NCBI GenBank assembly: GCA_015061495.1
Contig: SUWL01000006.1
Coordinates: forward strand, 1 to 61,108
Length of the DNA stretch: 61,108 nucleotides
Source: Lentisphaerota bacterium
GTDB taxonomy: Bacteria; Verrucomicrobiota; Lentisphaeria; Victivallales; Victivallaceae
Direction: 5' to 3'
Positions 46,254-54,504 of this stretch are shown in pieces. Made by a program: the position numbers and the translations under genes. The notes beneath the pieces are model-generated. The model saw only the letters and a list, made by a program, of their open reading frames with translations. It was not told the DNA's origin and did not search any database. Each line of letters begins with the position of its first letter. Within the stretch, counting starts at the first letter, position 1.

Positions 46254-47342
46254 TCATGCAAATTCCCGGCGCAGCTCCTCAAAAGTTCCTTCTTCCAAAG
46301 CACAGCGGATGCGCCGCGCCAGATTCAGGTAGTAATGCAGGTTGTGCAGCGTCAACAGCCGCATACCGAGAATTTCCCCGACATTGAGCAGATGACGGAT
46401 ATAGGCTTTGGTGAAGTTGCAACAGGCATAGCATTGACAATTTTCCTCGATCGGCGAGAAGTCTTTGGCAAATTTTGCCGCTTTCAGCGAAATCGTCTGA
46501 CCATTGCCGACATACGCTCCGCCGTGACGTCCCAATCTGGTCGGCAGTACGCAGTCAAACATATCCACTCCGCGCGCTACACTTTCCACGATCTGCCGGG
46601 GTGTCCCCACGCCCATAAGATAACGCGGTGCATTTTCCGGAAGTTCCGGAGCTGCGGCATCCACCGCCAGCATCATCTCCTTTTCCGATTCACCAACCGA
46701 AACCCCGCCGATTGCGTAACCGTCAAAACCGATATCAACAATGCTTTTCGCTGAACGCTTGCGCAGATCTTCAAAGGTCGATCCCTGAACGATGCCGAAG
46801 CGCAGCTGCCCGTCATTGAGCGGCTGTTCCCGGGACATCCTTTCCCAGCGGCTGGTGATCTCCAGCGAACGCAGTGCCTGTTCATAGGTCGCCGGATATG
46901 GCGTGCATTCGTCAAATGCCATGACGATATCCGAATCCAGTGTCCGCTGGATGAGCATGGATTCCACCGGACCGAGGAAAAAACGGCTTCCGTCGATGTG
47001 CGAAGCAAATTTCACCCCGTCCGGAGTGATTTTGCGCAAATTCGCCAGACTGAAAACCTGAAATCCGCCGGAATCGGTCAGTATCGGCTTGTCATAGGCA
47101 ATGAATTTGTGCAGCCCCCCGGCAAGATTGATGATCTCCAGCCCCGGCCGCAGAAAAAGGTGGTAGGTGTTGCCCAGAATGATCTGCGCACCCAATTCGT
47201 CCAGTTCCGCAGGAGAAACCGCTTTGACACTGCCCCGGGTGCCGACCGGCATGAATATCGGAGTTTGTATGTCGCCGCGGCGGGTGTGAAGCACCCCGCG
47301 GCGCGCTCTGCCGCAACTTTTTATTACTTCGAAACATCCCAT
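46254..47342 (-). CDS. tgt: Queuine tRNA-guanine transglycosylase
   Basis: About 362 aa. It swaps guanine-34 for preQ1 in GUN-anticodon tRNAs. Seen: TPIFMPVGTRGSVKAV, the catalytic Asp D90 in LTDSGGFQVFS, DECTPYP, the GIVQGS loop, GYAIGGVSVGE, and the zinc site CQCYACC with a downstream His. The true start is the ATG at 47342, overlapping the TAA of the DJ-1-like gene by one base; the longer frame runs into that gene. tRNA-Gln next door is not a Q-modified tRNA, so their closeness is probably incidental. Confidence 0.95.
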   Translation of the reverse strand: MGCFEVIKSCGRARRGVLHTRRGDIQTPIFMPVGTRGSVKAVSPAELDELGAQIILGNTYHLFLRPGLEIINLAGGLHKFIAYDKPILTDSGGFQVFSLANLRKITPDGVKFASHIDGSRFFLGPVESMLIQRTLDSDIVMAFDECTPYPATYEQALRSLEITSRWERMSREQPLNDGQLRFGIVQGSTFEDLRKRSAKSIVDIGFDGYAIGGVSVGESEKEMMLAVDAAAPELPENAPRYLMGVGTPRQIVESVARGVDMFDCVLPTRLGRHGGAYVGNGQTISLKAAKFAKDFSPIEENCQCYACCNFTKAYIRHLLNVGEILGMRLLTLHNLHYYLNLARRIRCALEEGTFEELRREFA

Positions 47343-47887
47343 TATTCTATAAACATCCCTTTGTAAAGTTCTGCACATTCACTTCCCAGACCGAGTTTTT
47401 CCGCAACCGCCCGGGCAAAGGCAAATACCGCTCCGGGACCCTTGCCGGTAACGGTGTTGCCGCTGACTTCGGCAGGGTTTGAGGTGTACCGCAAACCGCC
47501 GAGTTCATGGTCAAATCCGGGGTACATCGTGAATACTTTGCCATCGAGCAGCCCCCTTTTGGCAAGCACAAACGGCGCCGCACAGATCGCCGCGATCAAT
47601 TTGTTTTCTAACGCAAATTGCTTGAGGAGCCGGTCAACATCCGGATCTTTGTCCAGATTCGCCGATCCGGGCATCCCGCCGGGAAGAATTACCGCATCAA
47701 AGTCATCTCCGGTAACTTGCGCCAACGGCACATCCACCGCAATCTTCATCGCATGCGCACCCGCGGCAAATTCTCCGCCAAGACCCGCTAAAACCACTTC
47801 CACTCCCAGACGGCGAAGCACATCCGCCGTACCAAGCGCTTCGATCTCTTCAAATCCGTCCGCCAGGATCAATAATACTTTTTTCAT
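47342..47887 (-). CDS. DJ-1/PfpI family protein (glyoxalase III/deglycase-like)
   Basis: 181 aa from the ATG at 47887, starting MKKVLLILADGFEEIEALG. A longer frame to 47971 would read through a promoter and is rejected. The nucleophile elbow is AAICAAPFVLA with C102, and the supporting Glu is in GFEEIEA, as in YajL/DJ-1 (Cys106/Glu18). PGGMPGSANL and a closing TGKGPGAVFAFARA are family features. Members handle methylglyoxal damage, and some are chaperones; biochemical role is uncertain. It is translationally coupled to tgt. Confidence 0.9.
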   Translation of the reverse strand: MKKVLLILADGFEEIEALGTADVLRRLGVEVVLAGLGGEFAAGAHAMKIAVDVPLAQVTGDDFDAVILPGGMPGSANLDKDPDVDRLLKQFALENKLIAAICAAPFVLAKRGLLDGKVFTMYPGFDHELGGLRYTSNPAEVSGNTVTGKGPGAVFAFARAVAEKLGLGSECAELYKGMFIE

Positions 47888-47929
47888 GTTTTTTGCCCCA
47901 ATATTACGGTAACATTGTTCGTTTTTCAT

Positions 47930-47958
47930 ACTATAATGGTCGATCTTTGATGATTCAA
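47930..47958 (-). promoter_or_regulatory. Promoter of the DJ-1/tgt operon
   Basis: TTGAAT (47953-47958) is 17 bp from TATAGT (47930-47935) on the minus strand, inside what would be the N-terminal extension of the gene, which supports the shorter start. Confidence 0.62.
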
Positions 47959-47991
47959 GCGGAAATTTCATAAAAGTTTTTCATTTTCTAT

Positions 47992-48020
47992 TTGAAATTC
48001 CGCAAAACCGCGTATATATT
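47992..48020 (+). promoter_or_regulatory. tRNA-Gln promoter
   Basis: TTGAAA (47992-47997) is 17 bp from TATATT (48015-48020), 13 nt ahead of the mature tRNA 5' end. Confidence 0.82.
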
Positions 48021-48033
48021 ATATGCACAACGC

Positions 48034-48107
48034 AGACCTGTGGTGTAACGGTAGCACAAGTGATTCTGGTTCACTTTGTTGAGGTTCGAATCCTTACAGG
48101 TCTGCCA
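48034..48107 (+). tRNA. trnQ: tRNA-Gln (anticodon CUG), CCA encoded
   Basis: The acceptor stem AGACCTG pairs with CAGGTCT, followed by G73 and an encoded CCA. The D stem is GTGT/GCAC with loop AACGGTA. The anticodon stem is AGTGA/TCACT with the 7-nt loop TTCTGGT, giving anticodon CTG. The T arm is TGAGG/CCTTA with loop TTCGAAT. All parts have standard sizes. The anticodon reads CAG, hence glutamine. A TTTTCTTTTT stretch follows directly. Its 3' portion recurs four times downstream. Confidence 0.95.
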
Positions 48108-48217
48108 TTTTCTTTTTAAACCTCTGTTGCCTGCCCTCCGGATAATCCTGAATAATATTTCCGTCGTCATTTCCGAAAACAAGTTTTCTCCATGACTCCG
48201 GCAAATATTATTCTTCA

Positions 48218-48237
48218 ACAACGTTTGTCAACGTTGT
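48218..48237. repeat. Short palindrome before the tRNA-derived array
   Basis: ACAACGTT and AACGTTGT are perfect inverted arms around TGTC, 18 bp upstream of the first array unit. Confidence 0.6.
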
Positions 48238-48254
48238 CAGGATTCTCCGGTGGA

Positions 48255-48684
48255 GAGGTTGCCTTCGCTACGCTCAGGCTCGTTCGGGCTGCGCCCTCCG
48301 TCGAATCCTTACAGCTCTGCCATTTTTTTACCATGTCACGTGAGTAATCGCTATTTAGAGGTTGCCTTCACTTACGTTCAGGCTCGTTCGGGCTGCGCCC
48401 TCCGTCGAATCCTTGACTGTCTGCCATTTTTTTACTTTTTGCTTTGTTCATTTTTGCGCTCGCAAAAATGGGATTACTCACTTTTCCGAGGTTGCCGTCG
48501 CTTACGCTCCGGCTCGTCGGGCTGCGCCCTCCGTCGAATCCTTACAGGTCTGCCATTTTTTTACTTTTTGCTTTGTTCATTTTTGCGTTTGCAAAAACGG
48601 GATTACTCACTATTCAGAGGTTGCCTTCACTTACGTTCAGGCTCGTCGGGCTGCGCCATCCGTCGAATCCTTGACTGTCTGCCA
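48255..48684 (+). repeat. Array of four tRNA-Gln 3'-end copies, each with a T-loop insertion
   Basis: Units lie at 48255-48322, 48358-48426, 48488-48555 and 48617-48684. Each starts GAGGTT, as in the tRNA T arm, then has a GC-rich insert of 40-42 nt (contains GGGCTGCGCCC), then resumes CGAATCCTT and ends TCTGCCATTTTTTT. Units 1 and 3 end like the tRNA (ACAGGTCTGCCA, with one change in unit 1), whereas units 2 and 4 end GACTGTCTGCCA. Spacers after units 2 and 3 are nearly identical and carry a hairpin (CATTTTTGCG/CGCAAAAATG). No complete second tRNA is present. Open frames across it show no recognisable protein. Confidence 0.85.
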
Positions 48685-48747
48685 TTTTTTTGCCTCTTCG
48701 ACGGTTTATGACAGAAATTCATAATGATTTTCATCTGCCCCGTCCGC

Positions 48748-48788
48748 TTGCATTTACGGCGTCTCTTTTGCAGGGGGACGCTCACGCC
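48748..48788 (-). repeat. Repeat B, third copy
   Basis: On the minus strand it reads GGCGTGAGCGTCCCCCTGC, then AAAAGAGACGCC and a TAAATGCAA ending, matching 4645-4739 with a few changes. It lies just beyond the terminator of the glutamate dehydrogenase gene. Confidence 0.8.
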
Positions 48789-48797
48789 GTCCCCATG

Positions 48798-48834
48798 CAA
48801 AAAAACAGGCTGCTGCAAAAATTTTGCAGCAGCC
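48798..48834 (-). terminator. Terminator of the glutamate dehydrogenase gene
   Basis: A 13-bp stem GGCTGCTGCAAAA/TTTTGCAGCAGCC (48808-48834) is followed on the minus strand by TGTTTTTTT. Confidence 0.92.
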
Positions 48835-48861
48835 CGGTTTTGATCGTTTTTGTTTACTTTA

Positions 48862-51183
48862 TCAGAGAGCTTTGATGATCTCTGCAACTGCCGGATCTTC
48901 CGGAGTGTAAACGATTCTGCCGGCGGCTTCGGCGGCGCCGATCGCTTTGCGGTAGAGATCCGGAATCCTGGCGACACGATCCGCAAATTTGTTGCGGAAA
49001 ATCGGCAGCAGGTGATCCAGGATCAGCTGATCAGAGAGCAGTTCCGGTTTGGCGGTGAAAAGATCGAAGAGTTTGGCTTTCAGCTCATTGACCTTGTTGC
49101 CAAGTTCATTGCTCAAGTTGGTCATCGGTTCACTCTTGCGGGCGATGAATTCCTTGTAGAGCCACTCGGCTTCCCTGTTGGCGCAAGCGGCAAGTTTATC
49201 CATCAGGTCAGCAACCAGCTCTTCCTTATTGGCGATAAATTCATCTTTTTCCAGCAGGATACCGCTCAAAATTTCGTAACTTGAGGTGATCACTCCGCAC
49301 TTGTTGGATGAGGAATCCAGCACGTTGACGACACCGGCAGCCTGCAATTTCAACCGCGCGGAAGGCGTGGTGAATGAGTTCGCACCCTCAACGATCGCTT
49401 TGACCAGCGGTTTGCCGTTGGGAACATAGTTCGTCCAGTTGCCGTCGTGGATGGTCTGGGGACGGCCGCCGCCGGGGATGAAAACATCTGCTTCGCGGAA
49501 AATATTGTTGCTGAAAAGCTGCATGAATTCGTTGTGGCTGATGCTCATTTCCTCCGGTTTGCCGTTGACCACTTTGACCATGCGGTGTTTGCCGTCGGCA
49601 TCAGCGGCGCTGAAGATCATATAGGCACCTTCTCCGGCAAGTTTTGCCGGATCGAAACCGTCCAGAGCTGCCTTATGGATCAGCCGGTTGATCTCTTCAC
49701 GGTCGATACCGGCAGGATCGTAAACTGCCGCCGGACCATCGGTGATGGCGATGATGCGGAGCTTGGCAAGTTTCCATGAACCGTCAGCATTTTTCTCGTT
49801 GAGCAGTTTCATCATATTTCCGGCGACGTCACCGAACGGTCCGCCGGAGAGGATCACTGAATAATCATCGGTTTCCGGCTGGATGTTGAGGTGTTTGAGC
49901 GTGCGGATGAAGTACTGATAGACACCGAAACTGGTCACTCCGTAGTGTTTGTGGTTGATGCCGGTATCCTCTTTACCGGAAATGATCCCGGATTTAAGCA
50001 CATAACCGTCAGCTTCGCCGCGTTCGCCCATGTAGGTGATCATCTCATCGAACATATTTTCATCCGGACCGATTTCGATGATATCGCTGCTGTCCTGCAG
50101 CAGCAATGCAAGAAACGCCTCAAAAATGGCTCTCTGCGCCGCCCAGAGCGTCGGTTTGAAGTCCGCACCGTCCAGATTCTCAAGGATGGTCACCATTTTG
50201 GAACCGCCCTCGTAGATGTCTTTATTCTTTTTATGCTGGGTGTTGGCAAGCACGAAGTTTTCGCGGAAAAGTTCGCAGTGCGCCTGGTTGTAGGCATCGA
50301 ATTTATCCAGCGGACTGTTGCCCGGACGGGGCACCACGGTACGCCAGCCGCCGCGGGCGATCGGCGCGAAACGGATCTGGAAACCGTTGATTTTGCTGCG
50401 GTAGAAGAAGAATACACCAAAAGGACGTTCCGGCGGGAACGCATTGACATATTTCTCGTCCAGACCGCCGAAAAAGCTCATGAATGCGGGATCGAGTTTG
50501 AATGCCGCGGCAGTTTTGTTCGGCAGTGCATAGTTGCTGCGGATGATGCAGCGGAAAAATTCCGCCGCTGAATTCAGCACGGTTTTGACTTTCACATCCT
50601 TGTCGGCGATGCCGCTGTTGATTTTGGCGATTTCGGCACGGACATCCTCAACTTCCCGGCAGCCTGCCAGAAATTTATCCATCAGTTTGCGGAGGACTTC
50701 AGGATAAAGCCCCATCAGACGGCGGATCTCACCGATGGTATAGGCATTGCGGTCGATGAATGAGAGCTGGCTGTGGATGAATTCAGCCGCCGCCGCCAGC
50801 ACGTTGGATTCTGCTGCGGCAAAACCGCCGTAGAGGGTGAAAAAGTCATCTCCGCCGGCGATGAAAAGTTCCGCGATCTCACGGGCAGGGTCGGCGGGAA
50901 CTTTGCCGTTTTCAACAATAAAAGTAAAGGTATTGACCGATTTGTTCCAGAAATCATCGGCTTTGGCATCAGCATTGATCACATCACTTTTGATTTCGAG
51001 CAGATTGCCGCCGTCTTTTTTTACCAATTCGGTAACTTTAAGCATAATGTCACTGTTCTGCTGTACAGAAGCAACGGCAATATGCCAATAAGCAGTTCCG
51101 TTCTCAACAGCAACTTTTACCACCGGGTAATCAACTTTTGCCGCCAACTTGGCGGCATCCACAGGAAACACTTTTGCGTTCAT
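48862..51183 (-). CDS. NAD-dependent glutamate dehydrogenase (large, GDH2-like branch)
   Basis: This 773-aa protein is predicted to interconvert glutamate with 2-oxoglutarate and ammonia. Diagnostic stretches are APIARGGWRTVVPRP, QHKKNKDIYEGGSKMV, MGERGEADGYVLKSG, the nucleotide-binding GGPFGDVAGNMM, FIPGGGRPQTI, and VEGANSFTTPSARLKLQ. These belong to the large NAD-GDH class, not the 450-aa hexameric type. It is shorter than classical 1000-1600 aa members, lacking most of their N-terminal regulatory part, as in some PVC bacteria. It stands alone with its own promoter and terminator. Fermentation of amino acids is a likely use. Confidence 0.88.
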   Translation of the reverse strand: MNAKVFPVDAAKLAAKVDYPVVKVAVENGTAYWHIAVASVQQNSDIMLKVTELVKKDGGNLLEIKSDVINADAKADDFWNKSVNTFTFIVENGKVPADPAREIAELFIAGGDDFFTLYGGFAAAESNVLAAAAEFIHSQLSFIDRNAYTIGEIRRLMGLYPEVLRKLMDKFLAGCREVEDVRAEIAKINSGIADKDVKVKTVLNSAAEFFRCIIRSNYALPNKTAAAFKLDPAFMSFFGGLDEKYVNAFPPERPFGVFFFYRSKINGFQIRFAPIARGGWRTVVPRPGNSPLDKFDAYNQAHCELFRENFVLANTQHKKNKDIYEGGSKMVTILENLDGADFKPTLWAAQRAIFEAFLALLLQDSSDIIEIGPDENMFDEMITYMGERGEADGYVLKSGIISGKEDTGINHKHYGVTSFGVYQYFIRTLKHLNIQPETDDYSVILSGGPFGDVAGNMMKLLNEKNADGSWKLAKLRIIAITDGPAAVYDPAGIDREEINRLIHKAALDGFDPAKLAGEGAYMIFSAADADGKHRMVKVVNGKPEEMSISHNEFMQLFSNNIFREADVFIPGGGRPQTIHDGNWTNYVPNGKPLVKAIVEGANSFTTPSARLKLQAAGVVNVLDSSSNKCGVITSSYEILSGILLEKDEFIANKEELVADLMDKLAACANREAEWLYKEFIARKSEPMTNLSNELGNKVNELKAKLFDLFTAKPELLSDQLILDHLLPIFRNKFADRVARIPDLYRKAIGAAEAAGRIVYTPEDPAVAEIIKAL

Positions 51184-51234
51184 CGATGTCTCTCTTTCTA
51201 TATTGTTGGTTTTATTGTGGATTGAACTGGAGAA

Positions 51235-51263
51235 AATATAGCACTCAAAAAATATTTTTTCAA
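51235..51263 (-). promoter_or_regulatory. Promoter of the glutamate dehydrogenase gene
   Basis: TTGAAA (51258-51263) is 17 bp from TATATT (51235-51240) on the minus strand. The 316-bp gap 51184-51499 holds this and the divergent promoter at 51428; otherwise only AT-rich sequence is visible. Confidence 0.78.
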
Positions 51264-51427
51264 GTTAATTCCGGACTTTTAGCAAAACTTTTTTCGCTTA
51301 AACTGCGATTCTGGCACGGTTTTTTGGTTTTGAAAAAATACGAAAAAATATTTTTTTATTTTCAGGAATTTTTCTTTATTTCCATCTGCCGTTTCCGGAA
51401 ACTGCAGTTCACCGCGCAGATGCAAAC

Positions 51428-51456
51428 TTGAAAAAAGCGGTATTTGGCAATATATT
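51428..51456 (+). promoter_or_regulatory. Promoter of the LysM-accA gene run
   Basis: TTGAAA (51428-51433) is 17 bp from TATATT (51451-51456), giving a leader of about 37 nt. Confidence 0.75.
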
Positions 51457-51499
51457 ATAAAAAGGTCGTATTTGTTAATATTGAAATGGGATATAATCT

Positions 51500-52534
51500 A
51501 TGCAGCACTTTGATTTTACTGTTACCCGTGAAGAAAAACGTCCCGACGGCAACCGGGGAAAAAATCTCCGTTTGCTTCTGCTTTTTTGCGTGGTCGCCGC
51601 CGTTACCGCCCTGGTGATCTGGCTGCTTCTGCCCCAAAGCAGTGAAGAAAAAGATGCCGGCGGCAAAGCTGATACCCCCGTCGAAACCGCAGCAAAAGAC
51701 CCGGCAAATGATGCGGGATCTGCTTCCGATGCCGATCCCGGCAAAAAAGATGATAAACCGGCAGATTCCGGCACGACCGCTGATCCCGGCAAACCGGCGG
51801 ATTCCGGCACGACCGCTGATCCCGGCAAAAAAAATGATAAACCGGTTGCTTCCGGCACGACCGCCGCCGGCAAAAATGGTTCTGCCAAATACGATCCTGC
51901 CATCCGGGAACTGATCAAACAGACCGGCAAATTCCGGCAGGCTTTGACCGGCGGCTCCTGGAAAAGTGCCAAATATGCCGTTGTCCACAACGTCGTCAAC
52001 GGCGACAACCTCTCCAATCTCTGTTTCAAATACCATAACACCCGGGCTTTTGTCCAGCAATTCAACGGCATTGCCAATGCCAACAACATCTCTCTGGGGC
52101 AGAAGATCGCCTTTATCCGCGCCGACGACTGGCGGATCACCATTTCCCGTACCGGCGGTCATCTGCTGGTCGAACGACGCATTGGAAAAGAATTCATTCC
52201 TTTCGCCGCCTTTGATTGTCTGGTCAGTGAAAAAGGCACTCTCCGGGATGATCTGGTGGTATCCCGCCGGGTGCAGAAGCCGAATTTCATCGACCGTCAC
52301 GGCGGCAGACTGGCATCCGGCACCGCCGGAAATCCTTACGGGGAATTTCTGATTTCCATCGCCAGAGCTTCCCGTCCCGACAGTCCCTATATGCCGCTTT
52401 CAATTCACGGCAGAGGCGATCAGCAGGCGGTGGAAACTTCCGTCAAAAACGGCGCAACTTCCATGAAACCTGAAGATATTTTACTGCTTTACTATCTCGT
52501 CCCGGAAGGTTCTCCGGTCAGGATCGTTAAGTAA
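51500..52534 (+). CDS. LysM protein with an L,D-transpeptidase-like domain lacking the catalytic Cys
   Basis: 344 aa. An N-terminal membrane anchor (LLLLFCVVAAVTALVIWLLL, about 24-43) is followed by a low-complexity linker with DPGKK and DSGTTADPGK repeats (about 50-125). A LysM-type motif lies at about 158-205 (VVNGDNLSNLCFKYH to NNISLGQKIAFI). The C-terminal part follows YkuD order: GNPYGEFLISIA, then IHGRGD with H303, then NGATSMKPEDILLLYYLV and GSPVRIV. Where active enzymes have S-x-G-C-x-R, this has N-G-A-T-S-M, so the nucleophile Cys is A319. It is probably a peptidoglycan-binding protein or pseudoenzyme in the periplasm. accA follows after 23 bp. Confidence 0.82.
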   Translation: MQHFDFTVTREEKRPDGNRGKNLRLLLLFCVVAAVTALVIWLLLPQSSEEKDAGGKADTPVETAAKDPANDAGSASDADPGKKDDKPADSGTTADPGKPADSGTTADPGKKNDKPVASGTTAAGKNGSAKYDPAIRELIKQTGKFRQALTGGSWKSAKYAVVHNVVNGDNLSNLCFKYHNTRAFVQQFNGIANANNISLGQKIAFIRADDWRITISRTGGHLLVERRIGKEFIPFAAFDCLVSEKGTLRDDLVVSRRVQKPNFIDRHGGRLASGTAGNPYGEFLISIARASRPDSPYMPLSIHGRGDQQAVETSVKNGATSMKPEDILLLYYLVPEGSPVRIVK

Positions 52535-52557
52535 AACCCATAAAATGAGGCTTTTAT

Positions 52558-53541
52558 ATGTCTGAAATCATGCTCGATTTTGAAGCTCCGATCGTGGAAC
52601 TCCGGAAAAAAATTGAGGAATTGCAGAAGTTTTCCGTAACCAGCGGCATCGATGTCACTTCCGAAGTTGAAGCATTGAAGTCCAAACTGGAAACCACTGT
52701 CCACGACATCTATTCGGATCTTTCCCCCTGGCAGAAAGTGCAGATCTCACGCCACCCAGCACGCCCGTATACGATGGATTACATCAACCGCCTCTGTCCG
52801 GATTTCATGGAACTTTCCGGAGACCGCCGCTACAGCGACGATAAAGCGATCATCGGCGGCCCCGCCACTTTTAACGGCAGAAAAGTGATGATCATCGGCA
52901 CCCAGAAAGGGCGGGACATGAAAGAAAATGTCTTCCGCAACTTCGGGTGGCCCCAGCCGGAAGGATACCGCAAGGCCCTGCGGCTGATGCGCCTCGCCAA
53001 TCAGGCCCGCATCCCCATTATCACCTTTATCGATACTCCGGGAGCCTACCCCGGTGTCGGCAGCGAAGAACGCCATATCGCTGAAGCTATCGCTGTCAAT
53101 CTGCGGGAAATGTTCAATCTGACCGTCCCGGTGATCTGCGTCATCATCGGTGAAGGCGGTTCCGGCGGCGCCATCGGTATCGGTGTCGGCAACCGGATAC
53201 TCATCATGGAAAACGCCTACTACTCCGTCATCACCCCGGAAGGATGCGCCGCAATTTTGTGGAAGGACCGCAAATATGCTCCGCAGGCCGCCGATGCTTT
53301 GCAGCTCACCGCTGCCAAACTGCAGGAACTCGGTATCGCAGATGGCATCATCCCCGAACCCGAGGGCGGTGCCCACCGGGATCACGATCTTGCCGCCGAA
53401 TTGCTCGGCAAAGAGTTGGCAAAGCATCTGGACGAACTTTGCAAACTTGATGAAAACACCCTTAAAGCCGGACGGTATGAGAAGTTCCGGGCTTTCGGAT
53501 GTTTCGCAGAAAATGCCGCCGATCTTACCGGAGAAGTTTGA
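52558..53541 (+). CDS. accA: Acetyl-CoA carboxylase carboxyltransferase subunit alpha
   Basis: This 327-aa subunit transfers CO2 from carboxybiotin to acetyl-CoA in the first step of fatty acid synthesis. The N-terminal helical region (FEAPIVELRKKIEELQKF) and the crotonase-like core RPYTMDYI, ELSGDRRYSDDKAI, TFIDTPGAYPG, GEGGSGGAIGIGVG and ENAYYSVITPEGCAAILWKD are all intact. The length matches E. coli AccA (319 aa). It is the second gene of a plus-strand run. accD, accB and accC are elsewhere. GNAT begins 2 bp after the stop. Confidence 0.97.
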   Translation: MSEIMLDFEAPIVELRKKIEELQKFSVTSGIDVTSEVEALKSKLETTVHDIYSDLSPWQKVQISRHPARPYTMDYINRLCPDFMELSGDRRYSDDKAIIGGPATFNGRKVMIIGTQKGRDMKENVFRNFGWPQPEGYRKALRLMRLANQARIPIITFIDTPGAYPGVGSEERHIAEAIAVNLREMFNLTVPVICVIIGEGGSGGAIGIGVGNRILIMENAYYSVITPEGCAAILWKDRKYAPQAADALQLTAAKLQELGIADGIIPEPEGGAHRDHDLAAELLGKELAKHLDELCKLDENTLKAGRYEKFRAFGCFAENAADLTGEV

Positions 53542-53543
53542 AC

Positions 53544-54020
53544 GTGAAACCGATCCTGACTGTCCGAAAAGCTGAACTTACCGATGTTGAAAGCATCTTT
53601 GAACTGCTGGAATTGTACACCGCAAGCGGCATCGTATTATCCCGGTCACAAGAGGATATCGCTCTTTTTATCAGCAACTTTATGGTCGCTGAAGTTGACG
53701 GCACCGTCCGGGGATGTGTCGCATTGCGGGACTTCGGCAAAGATTTGCTGGAAGTCCGTTCGCTGGTCGTCGCCCCGGATTTTCAGGGCAAAGGCATCGG
53801 CAAAGCGCTGATCCTCGCCATTATCAGCAATTTGAAATACTCCCGTCCGGAGTGGCGGCTTTTTACGTTGACTTTGCAAACGGAGTTTTTCCGTTCGCTG
53901 GGCTTCCGGGAAGTTCCCAAAAGCCTCTTCCCCGAAAAAATCTGGAGCGACTGTTCCAAATGCGCCAAACGCCACTGTTGTGATGAAACAGCTTTGCTCA
54001 TCGAATCGGAAAATTTGTGA
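53544..54020 (+). CDS. GNAT N-acetyltransferase, short ArgA (N-acetylglutamate synthase)-like
   Basis: About 158 aa from a GTG at 53544 (GGAG 10 nt upstream); a longer frame from 53499 sits inside accA. The acetyl-CoA site is VRSLVVAPDFQGKGIGKAL. The C-terminal region WSDCSKCAKRHCCDETALL is cysteine-rich, as in short stand-alone N-acetylglutamate synthases. It likely acetylates glutamate to start arginine synthesis, but other small-molecule acetylation cannot be excluded. It lies between accA and the CYTH gene with almost no spacing. Confidence 0.8.
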   Translation: MKPILTVRKAELTDVESIFELLELYTASGIVLSRSQEDIALFISNFMVAEVDGTVRGCVALRDFGKDLLEVRSLVVAPDFQGKGIGKALILAIISNLKYSRPEWRLFTLTLQTEFFRSLGFREVPKSLFPEKIWSDCSKCAKRHCCDETALLIESENL

Positions 54021-54021
54021 A

Positions 54022-54504
54022 ATGGCTCTGGAAATAGAACGTAAATTTTTAGTGCTTAACGACCTCTGGAAAAAAGATGTCATATCTTCCAGCCGGATCA
54101 TCCAGGGGTATCTGACCGCCGCCGCCACAACCGTGCGGGTGCGTTTGCGCGACGGGGCGGCATTTCTCACGATCAAAGGTAAAACTTCCGGGGTCAGCCG
54201 CAGCGAATTTGAGTATCCCATTCCCGTGGCGGATGCCGAAGAGATGCTCAACACCCTCTCGCTGGATCCCCCGGTGGAAAAGATCCGCTATATCATCCCC
54301 GCCGGCAATGATCTGGTATGGGAAGTTGACGAATACCTCGGAGTCAATGCTCCGCTTTTCACCGCCGAATTGGAACTGCCCGCCGAAGACACCCACTTTG
54401 AAAAACCCCTCTGGCTGGGCAGGGAAATTTCCGGTGACAGCCGTTATTCCAACCGGGCATTGAGCCGGAGACCGTATTCGCTCTGGAGCAGTGACGAATT
54501 ATGA
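54022..54504 (+). CDS. CYTH-domain phosphohydrolase / putative triphosphatase
   Basis: 161 aa from the ATG at 54022 (MALEIERKFL), which carries the CYTH signature E4-x-E6-x-K8. Further metal or phosphate ligands are in TVRVRLRDGAAFLTIKGK, EFEYPIP and LFTAELELP. Bacterial members of this length are usually inorganic triphosphatases and more rarely class IV adenylate cyclases. The natural substrate cannot be predicted. It starts one base after the GNAT stop codon and overlaps rarA by 4 bp. Confidence 0.88.
   Translation: MALEIERKFLVLNDLWKKDVISSSRIIQGYLTAAATTVRVRLRDGAAFLTIKGKTSGVSRSEFEYPIPVADAEEMLNTLSLDPPVEKIRYIIPAGNDLVWEVDEYLGVNAPLFTAELELPAEDTHFEKPLWLGREISGDSRYSNRALSRRPYSLWSSDEL

Noticed and set aside
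47888-47971. 28-residue extension of the DJ-1-like protein
   Set aside because: It contains the predicted promoter, and the family starts at MKKVLLILADGFEE.
47988-48221. Minus-strand frame of 77 codons over the tRNA
   Set aside because: It is the complement of the tRNA gene and its promoter.
48250-48711. Open frame across the tRNA-derived repeats (about 150 codons)
   Set aside because: It is repeated noncoding sequence (tRNA 3' ends and hairpins) read through; no ribosome site and no relation to known proteins.
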